NCBI RefSeq assembly: GCF_010183535.1
Contig: NC_071333.1
Span: forward strand, 17,110,587-17,174,586
DNA from: Caenorhabditis remanei
Lineage: Eukaryota > Nematoda > Chromadorea > Rhabditida > Rhabditidae
DNA: 64,000 nt
Reading direction: 5' to 3'
This document shows positions 56,762-64,000 of this stretch, piece after piece. The notes below the pieces were generated by a model. That model did no database searches, was not told the origin of the DNA, and saw only the letters and a program-made list of their open reading frames with translations. The translations under genes and the position numbers were made by a program. Each line of letters starts with the position of its first letter. Position 1 is the first letter of the stretch.

Positions 56762-58787
56762 GCATTTCAGACTAGTGTAGGATAGACTAGGACAGAAAAT
56801 AGCTTCCATCTTCATAATCTATAAGGCGCATAGTTCGGCGGTTCATCCTTCCTCTTAATTTTCATGATTACTTTGAAGTTTCGTTAGAATCCTCAAGTGA
56901 TACAAGATGTCTGAGAATTTAAAAAAAGTCTGGATTGTTAAAATGTTTTTGTATGATTCAAAATCAGCTAACAATCTTTAATTATGATGTTCCTCTCAAA
57001 TCAAGCCTGACTAGATTCTGTTTCCTGATATTCGCAACTACACTATTTTAGCTTTCCATACCCTCAGAATGTATCTACATGCCTATTTACAGAAATAACA
57101 GTATCGTAAAAACTTCAAAGGAGACTCATGATAAGGATAGTCAGTGACCTTTACTTTATGACTTTAATATATTGCTTCCCACGATTGAATATTTGAATAC
57201 CGTTTTTTGAAGGCGCCGCTCCATTCCAATCCTATCATCCATTATCACCATATTAAAGCAATAAATTATTGTTTGGTCAGAAACGCAGTTGCCGCTTTTT
57301 TGAATCTTTCTGTACTTTCAGTCTTGATTAAAAAAAGAAATTTGTCTGTTAATCTACAAATTGCTTGTAAGATATAATCAGAAGAGCTGACTTGGATGTC
57401 TTTCATTCCTTAGTGTTGCAAGACGCATAAAAATCCGACCATGCTTCAAATTCCTTTCTTTTATTTTAATTCTTCTTTTAAAACTTCATTTTATCTCTTG
57501 CTATAAGGGTTTACTGTATAGCAAGAAAACAAAGATTTTCTCGTTATGCGTTTGCTGACTTTCACTTATTACTGTGTTCTTTCTTTTGTGGGCTCATGAA
57601 TATATTCACATACTTTCTTTTTCTAGGCTTCGCCCCATACATAATCGCACCCCTTTCTCCTAATTATCATATCAAAGCAATCACTCTTCTCTCCCAACAG
57701 ATATCAATAGTGATTGCCATTCCTTTTCCGAATCACGAATCCAGATATTTCTAAATTTTTGATACTTTTGATCTTCGTCGTGCTTTCATGGGATTGATAA
57801 TGCTCTGGCGCCTGCGCCTTAGTAAAGTAGGTTTTCTGGAAGAATCATATTGAGAAACCGAGTTCTTTTCTTGTGGGGGGGGCTAGTTAGATGCATTTGT
57901 AAATTTATTTCGAAAATGATGAGAAAAAGAAGGATGGATTACTTAACCATGTGGTTAGATCAGATGCGAAAAATATAATTCTCATAGGCCATTGCTCCCC
58001 AGTAGATTTATTCTTCTTTCCACAATGTTCCAGCAGTTTATTAGGCTTACTGTAAAAACTGGTATATTGATATAATTAAACTCACAAATCATCAATTAAC
58101 TGGGATCTCAAAAGCCAGCTAATGGTTTCATTACAGTACATAACTGTCAGGGTTGAGCAGAATTTATTCTTTTGCTTTCGGATCGTGTCACATTGCAAAA
58201 TCCGAATAATGCCGACAGTCTTAAAATACTAATTGATGTGAGCCATGTGTTTTTGTATTTCAGTTTCTTAATATTTGACCAGTACACGGAATTTAAGTGT
58301 GACTCTGCTTTTTCTAATGATGCTAATTATTCAAAAATAACTAAAAGTGCATCTTTTTAGTTGAGCTTGTTAGTTTTTTTTTCAATTCTGATCGCGTTGT
58401 CTTGTTTGTCACGTCACACCGTGTCACAGAAATGTAAACCTTTGTTTTCGATTCTCATTCATCAATCGTACTCATACCGAGCAAAACTCAATCAGGTTCT
58501 CTCAAAATTCAAAAAAAAACCATCTTGGCTCTCCAAGGCAGAATAATTAGACAGGGCCAATACATCTTTTGCTCTTTCGAATGCCCTCCCACGTTTGCTC
58601 CGACGAAAATGTGAATGGCTGCAAAAAAACAATAATTCAACTCATAAAGTCAATCTTTCTTTTCTTTTCTCTCTTTTTCCTTTTTTTCTTCATATCCATC
58701 CAATTTCCGTTTAGACGAATGCCATTTCGGACTACTGTAGGTTGGAATAGGGTAGAACATAGCTTCCTTCTTCATAATCCATACCCA
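56762..58787 (+). repeat. Pair of ~65-bp direct repeats 1.96 kb apart
   Basis: CATTTCAGACTAGTGTAGG ... AGAAAATAGCTTCCATCTTC (56764-56825) and CATTTCGGACTACTGTAGG ... AGAACATAGCTTCCTTCTTC (58723-58787) are about 75-80% identical by eye. The feature coordinates span both copies. Nothing coding; either a dispersed repeat or a duplicated regulatory segment. Confidence 0.6.
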
Positions 58788-59664
58788 ACAATTTAACGTC
58801 AGCACTATAATTCTGTAGTCACATTCCTCCCTTTACTACCTCCTATAATTGTTTCACTCGCATTCCTTCCGATTAGAAGAAATCGAATGGTATTCTCTCT
58901 ACTACGCAGAAGAATTACGGTAGGTTATTAGAAACTAGAACTGAAATAACTTAAGATTCGGGTGAGACTAGCTAAATCAAGTTTCTGCAAAATGGCGGTC
59001 AATTTGTATGTAAACTTATTACGCCTGCGTCTGATAATGACATTGCAATCAATCTAGACGCCTGTCTTTTTTTGGAAAAGGAATTGTTCACATCTTTTCT
59101 CCTCCTCTAAACTTCTCCCAACTCATTCATGTAGTTTAGCAATTCTTAGCTTTGTGCAAGATCCAAAGAGAAAAAAAAGCAAAGAAAAAACCTAGATTTG
59201 TCTCTTTTTCCCCATTTGCCGTTTGTCTTCTTGTTTTCGTGTATGTGTTCTTGTTCCTTCTTTTCTTCACTCTTTTTTTTCACTGCGTGACGCTTGACTC
59301 CCAAGAGCTCAACGCCAACTGTTTCAAAACGTTAACAGAAATCATATGACTTTAGAAATCATGCCGGTCATTGGCCTGTCTTCTCGGATTTCCAGGTTTT
59401 CGGAGTGAACATAAAATACCGTAGATGTGAACAGAAACTGGGACAGTACAAGTAAATACTTATTCAAGGGAAACTCAGGCGGCTACCAACAAAAAACTGT
59501 TCTTTATGACTAACTCCGACTAGTAAGGGCATTTTTTTGAATGTTCGGGAAAATATTCGAAAAAAAACGAACAAAGAGAATTTTTGACATACTTGTTCGA
59601 AACCCCCGGGTACTTGGCACTTTCAAATTTCAAATTTTTTCGATTTATTTACTTTTTTTGACTT

Positions 59665-60337
59665 TTTAAAGGCGTATTGTGGTCTGTTGTGATGTTTTCA
59701 TATTTTAATGTATGAGTTTCGGCGAGTTCATTTTCATAGTTCAAGAATTTTTTAATTCGGTCCACAACCCGCTGAGAGCGAGCGCCGAAAAGTTTGGTCA
59801 TTGAAAGGGTCGCGAAAAAATGGGGGCGGTATTTTCGATTATTTTTGTTGTATTTCTTCAATAATTTCGATAGAAAACGGCAAATATTGATAGAAAAACA
59901 CTAAAAACTATCGAAAATAACGCCAGAAATAGCAGAATACTGAAAAAACCAACGGAAAGTTTGGCCAGCGAGAATTTTCTAGAAATTTCACTTCTGTAAA
60001 GTTGTTTTTTCAGTATTCTGCTATTTCTGGCGTTATTTTCGATAGTTTTTAGTGTTTTTCTATCAATATTTGTCGTTTTCTATCGAAATTATTGAAGAAA
60101 TACAACAAAAATAATCGAAAATACCGTCAAAATTCACAAAATCAACTTTTTCGAAGTCGAATTTCTAGGCCACGGCCCCCATTTTTTCGCGACCCTTTCA
60201 ATGACCAAACTTTTCGGCGCTCGCTCTCAGCGGGTTGTGGACCGAATTAAAAAATTATTGAACTATGAAAATGAACTCGCCGAAACTCATACATTAAAAT
60301 ATGAAAACATCACAACAGACCACAATACGCCTTTAAA
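59665..60337. repeat. Large hairpin element with TTTAAAGGCGTA ends
   Basis: A near-perfect inverted repeat: the left arm 59665-59960 (starting TTTAAAGGCGTATTGTGG) pairs with the right arm ending at 60337. The loop is only ~40-50 bp around 59965-60005. The right arm has an extra ~43 bp (about 60124-60168) absent from the left. Ends beginning TTTAAAGG are those of the palindromic TTTAAA-type non-autonomous elements known in Caenorhabditis. A short frame reading toward the outside exists in both arms only because they mirror each other. Confidence 0.9.
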
Positions 60338-62081
60338 GTCAAATTTTCGACTATCATTCAGAATTAGAAGAAATTCATTTTCGATTAAAAAGCGAAAAAA
60401 ATTTGTATCCCAAAATAATCATTTTCATCGATCCTGTAGAACTTTTTGCATTTTCTCACAAACGCTATGGAAAGTGTCATCCGAATAAGTGAATTTCTCC
60501 AATATAATAATTATTAGAGTATTAACCTTAATTAACCTTTTTTAATCTGTCAATCGAATAAATCAAAAGAATAAGCGATATATCTTGTCGGTAATTTTGC
60601 TAGACGGCCTTGGTCAACATCTGGTCTTTTTCTCTCTGTCTTTCGAGAGTTTTTTGAAAACTTAAGTCCAAGTACAACCTGTTCAAATTTGTCCAGATGA
60701 TACCGTTTCTCAATATGTTTATGTTTACTTCGAGAAAAATGCAATAATGTCACGCTGCGTATAAAAACTTGTAGATGTCAGATGACTATGAATGCATCTG
60801 ATGCGAATATCATCTTGCCAAAGGGAACACACAATTTATACGACTGCTCATCATTTTCTGTCTGCGTCTCTTTGCTTTTCTGTACTCTCTCGTTCTATCC
60901 CCCCTCCCTGCTTTTCCAATACGAAATGGCACACGCGAAAAGGTTTTTCCACTACTCTCTTTTCCAACTGACCAAATGACATATGCAAATGCCGCCACTA
61001 TTTTCTATTTTCTTTGACGTTTTCTCAGATTTTTAGTTTTTTTCCCGTACTTTTCTAGCTCTGTTTTGGTGGTAATGTCATTATCTCAGGTTTTCCTTTT
61101 CTCACAATTTTTTTCTAACTCTAGTCTTAAGGCCTGGTTAAAAAATGTATGCTTACAAAAAACTTATGAATATCGAATAAGTAGTTATATTCAACGTTCA
61201 TTGTCAAATCCAGAAGCAGCAAAACTCTCGTATAGCTCGGCAGACATGTTCTCTTGCTATTATTTGCACTAGAGCTCACTATTAGGGATATGTTCAGTCG
61301 AAGAGACGGAGACAAATGCCGAGAGTTGTATTAGACCACTTTTCGCGTTATTTTTACTATAGAGATTTATAGTTTTCTTTTTTGAACAGTTTTAATGGGT
61401 GTTGAAAAATCTAGTAGTCAAAAATTGTCAAAATTAAAATAAATAGTAAAAATAGTTTAATTAATATATTTTTTTTAATTCAATGGTTTTTCATTCTGCA
61501 TGAATTGAAGAAGTGGAATTTGCCCTCAAAACACAATTCACAACCTAATCGTCTTTTGTAGTCTCCTCAAAAACTGTTATCTACTGTATTATTACAACCT
61601 AATCTACTGTATTATTACAACCTGACCGTTGTGTGCAACACCATTTGGTTGACCCTTAATTTTTATTAGACAGATGAGTCAATGTGTACCAGGGACAGAC
61701 ACATGGGAAAGGACAAAATATTGCAAAATGTTTCTGACTTTCTGCGTCTTGGGCTCTTTTTTTGTTCTTTTACTGCCGTTTTGTGCGCCCCCTCGACCTT
61801 TTTGTCCGTACAACTTCTGCACGTTTCTTCTTTGTTTTCTTGAATTCTTTTCTTACGAAATATCGAAAAATGATCTTCGAAGGTTATGTTGTTTCTCTTT
61901 CGTCATTAGTTCTCCCAGGCGTCAATGCGACTTTCGTTTTGTTTCGAAAAACTTTTGGTTCCGAAAATAAAAGATGATAGGAAGTCGAATTGACACATGT
62001 ACCTGATTTACACCGGGTTCACGTCACTACATTACACTTTTTCTCTCTCGTAAGATTGGATTTAGCCACGAAAGTTATTTT

Positions 62082-62710
62082 TTCGGTTCAGTAAACTTTT
62101 TCTGGTTTTCTGAAAAATTGGAAACACCAAGTTTTTGTTCATTCTTACATCTGTATCAATTTTCTGATTCATTTTCTGTTTCCTCTTCACTAGACACCGA
62201 ATTTTCGAAACCTAAAAGTTCGAAAATTCAAGTACAGAACAAATTCAAAAAACTGGTTATAAACCGATAAAAAACAAATGTTGACTGATGTCAATCCAAT
62301 CTTACTTATCATTTCGAAAACCAATAGGAAAACTTTTTTTCTCATAATCATTTCAAAAACTGGTTATAAACCAATAAAAAAGAACATTTACCGATTTTAA
62401 TCCAATATTACTTTCGATGTCAAAAACCGATAGGACGACAGTATTTGAACTGACATACCCAAAAAAGTTTTATTGGAAATTGTTATTTTCCCTGCAAATT
62501 TTATCTTTCAAGAGAACCGTCTCTCCACAAAGTTATTGTTGCGGTTCAGTAAACTTTTCAGGTTTTCTGAAAAATTTAGGAAAACTAGAACTTTTAGTTT
62601 TTCCTGTAGTATCAATACTATGGTTAATTTTCTGGTTCAAACATTAAAAATTGATTATAAACAGATAAAAACCGAACGTTGACCGATGACAATCCAATTT
62701 CGCTTTTAAT
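62082..62710 (+). repeat. Imperfect duplicated block (~450-bp period)
   Basis: GGTTCAGTAAACTTTTTCTGGTTTTC at about 62094 recurs near 62536. The string AACTGGTTATAAACCGATAAAA with TTGAC..ATGTCAATCCAAT recurs at about 62249, 62357 and (diverged) 62645. It resembles an old tandem duplication with a further internal copy. Non-coding. Confidence 0.6.
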
Positions 62711-63218
62711 GCTATTAGGACGATTTCATGTAAACTAATATACTCAAAAAAAATTCCATTGAACATTTCCCTATAAAACGATGAGTCTGTCCCCCAGATT
62801 TCACTCATTTTTTGTGCCGGGTTTTGTCATTCAAGATAAACGTCTTGTTTTTCTTAATGTCACGTCACTTCCTCACCTTTCTCCGGTCACATGGAATGTA
62901 TCTGGTTTCATTGAGTTGCACCAGAATTTGTCGTGTTTTTTCTTCTTGGAAAATGCAAAAGAAAAGTCTCAATTTTTTTCCAATTTAATTTTGATCAAAA
63001 GTTTAACACAACACAAGAACTTTTGTGATAAAAAAGTGAGGGTGATAAGAAAAAAGAACACCACTCCCTTACTGTTGACTTTATATCTTTTGTGTCTGTT
63101 AAATAAGTTTGAAAGTAAAAAAGGATTATATATATCTACCAGCCTATCTGCCCCGCCTTCGGCGGTTCAGTCGGCTGGCCTCTTATCATTTACGTGGCAA
63201 CCCTTTCTCAAATGTGCC

Positions 63219-63300
63219 CGTATGGCCGAGTGGTCTAAAGCGGCGGCGCTGTCCAAAGCACGCCAGTTCGGTTTTGTCCGCTGGCTCAGTTTCTCTTCTC
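63219..63300 (+). pseudogene. tRNA-Leu/Ser-like relic
   Basis: GTATGGCCGAGTGGTCTAAA has the D-arm/A-box of class II tRNAs (Leu or Ser). Downstream AGTTCGGTTTTGTCC is a poor B-box, and no 3' acceptor strand complementary to the 5' end is visible. I read it as a degenerate or truncated tRNA gene; an atypical functional tRNA is less likely. Confidence 0.4.
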
Positions 63301-64000
63301 TTTCCAAAACCGCTGCGGACATCGCCTCAGACAAACAGACAACGCCCAATTGTCTTTTATATACAAGAATGATATTCCAGATCTGAAAACATCATAGTTA
63401 TTTTTTCTTCTAAAAAACACAATAACGTCTAATACTAATCTTTCTGAAGGGGATGAAAAAACGGTGATACATCCATGATACGGCTTCTTTTTTTTTACTG
63501 CGGGACATCCCAATTACTTCTCACAGAGAGCTTAAATTCCTAGAAAGAAAGAGAAAACGACGGAAATTCGTGTTTATGTCTCAATTGCATCCGTTTTGAG
63601 GTGTACACTTGCTCACATACTTTTTTCTTCTATTTCATTTCCTTCCGGACCTTTTTTACTCCCCTTCATTTTTTTTCTTCTCCTCCAAATAGATTGGTAG
63701 TCAAGTTGGAGTTTCTCCACTTTTCGTCTATTTTTTGTACGAGAATGTACGAGTAATGCTAACTAATGTTGGTTTTCTCTCTGTTGGTTTTGTTTCAATG
63801 AGTTTTTTGAAAAAAAGTAAATTTACCCACGCTTTTCAAAATCGTTTCGGTTTTTTGTTCCGAGATTTTGTGTTTGTTTTAATTTGAGAAACTCTCTTTT
63901 GAACTCAAAACTCTCCTGCGTGTTCTATCATATGTTTGTCTCATTTGTGACGTGGTTTCATTTTTCGCTTCGTTTTTTCTTTCTTTTCCCAAGCAAGCAT

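Larger units (their letters stand above)
54076..64000. other. 10-kb interval without a supportable gene
   Basis: No exon set with splice continuity or family similarity was found on either strand. The longest open frame (62781-63386, plus) crosses a tRNA-like sequence and has no domain. Present instead are a large hairpin element, diverged duplicated segments, a tRNA-like relic and a short G9 run near 57877. The interval could be a giant first intron or the regulatory region of a gene beyond the window. Confidence 0.5.

Noticed and set aside
59649..60488. Matching frames starting MTKLFGARSQRVVD in both hairpin arms
   Set aside because: They mirror each other because the arms are inverted copies of a repeat element; no independent sign of coding.
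62781..63386. 201-codon open frame on the plus strand, the longest in the last 10 kb
   Set aside because: It runs through a tRNA-like sequence (the MAEWSKA-type peptide is a common artefact of tRNA translation), has a biased low-complexity composition and no domain or splice context.
1..64000. CRISPR arrays, bacterial operons or prophage features
   Set aside because: The gene structure (spliced exons, trans-splice acceptors, eukaryotic tRNA) shows eukaryotic DNA; no direct-repeat/spacer array is present.

Overview
The window looks like nuclear DNA of a Caenorhabditis nematode. It is AT-rich, and most introns are 45-60 bp with GTAAG donors and TTTTCAG acceptors. Several ATGs sit just behind a TTTCAG trans-splice acceptor. 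The gene families are nematode ones: DB module, FBA-2/F-box-associated, CHK-like kinases, a CYP25-like P450 array and KDM6/JMJD-3. From memory, the UMP-CMP kinase and the jmjd-3.2-type demethylase are near neighbours on the C. elegans X (cosmid C29F7), so an X-linked syntenic block is likely. That placement is inference.

Layout. 1.4-1.9 kb: a small secreted cysteine-rich gene (+). 4.2-4.7 kb: an orphan gene (-). 6.6-10.8 kb: a seven-exon KDM6-type H3K27 demethylase (-) with a duplicated N-terminal block. 10.8-16.9 kb: no gene found; it holds a complete-ended mariner element, foldback repeats and long G tracts. 16.9-20.3 kb: a head-to-head inverted duplication of two secreted cysteine-rich gene families, with one arm partly dead. 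20.9 kb: tRNA-Ile(AAT). 22.1-25.2 kb: a UMP-CMP kinase (+) convergent with a CHK-like kinase (-). 27.4-35.4 kb: three tandem cytochromes P450 (+). 35.5-39.1 kb: a 16-exon gene (-) encoding two ZZ-like zinc fingers followed by a DUF4781-like region. 42.7-45.3 kb: a receptor L-domain protein, probably GPI-anchored (+). 47.6-48.7 kb: a DB-module secreted protein (+). 49.7-54.1 kb: an F-box-associated (FBA-2-like) protein (-). 54.1-64 kb: no supportable gene, with a large hairpin element and diverged duplicated segments.

The clearest unexplained structure is repeat biology. At least five non-autonomous elements have hAT-like ends with exact 8-bp target duplications (2985-3404, 43438-43832, 45416-45650, 49057-49407, 52699-53694). 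Three of them share a CARACTTG-type end and GGGCCGGGCC blocks. The largest carries eight copies of a ~73-bp unit, most of them with a perfect RNA polymerase III B-box, arranged as two opposed arrays.

The genes do not form a single pathway. The local themes are tandem detoxification enzymes (P450s), secreted cysteine-rich proteins and one chromatin regulator. Exon models were built by hand from reading-frame continuity across splice sites. All models given here keep frame to a stop, but outer 5' exons could be missing.
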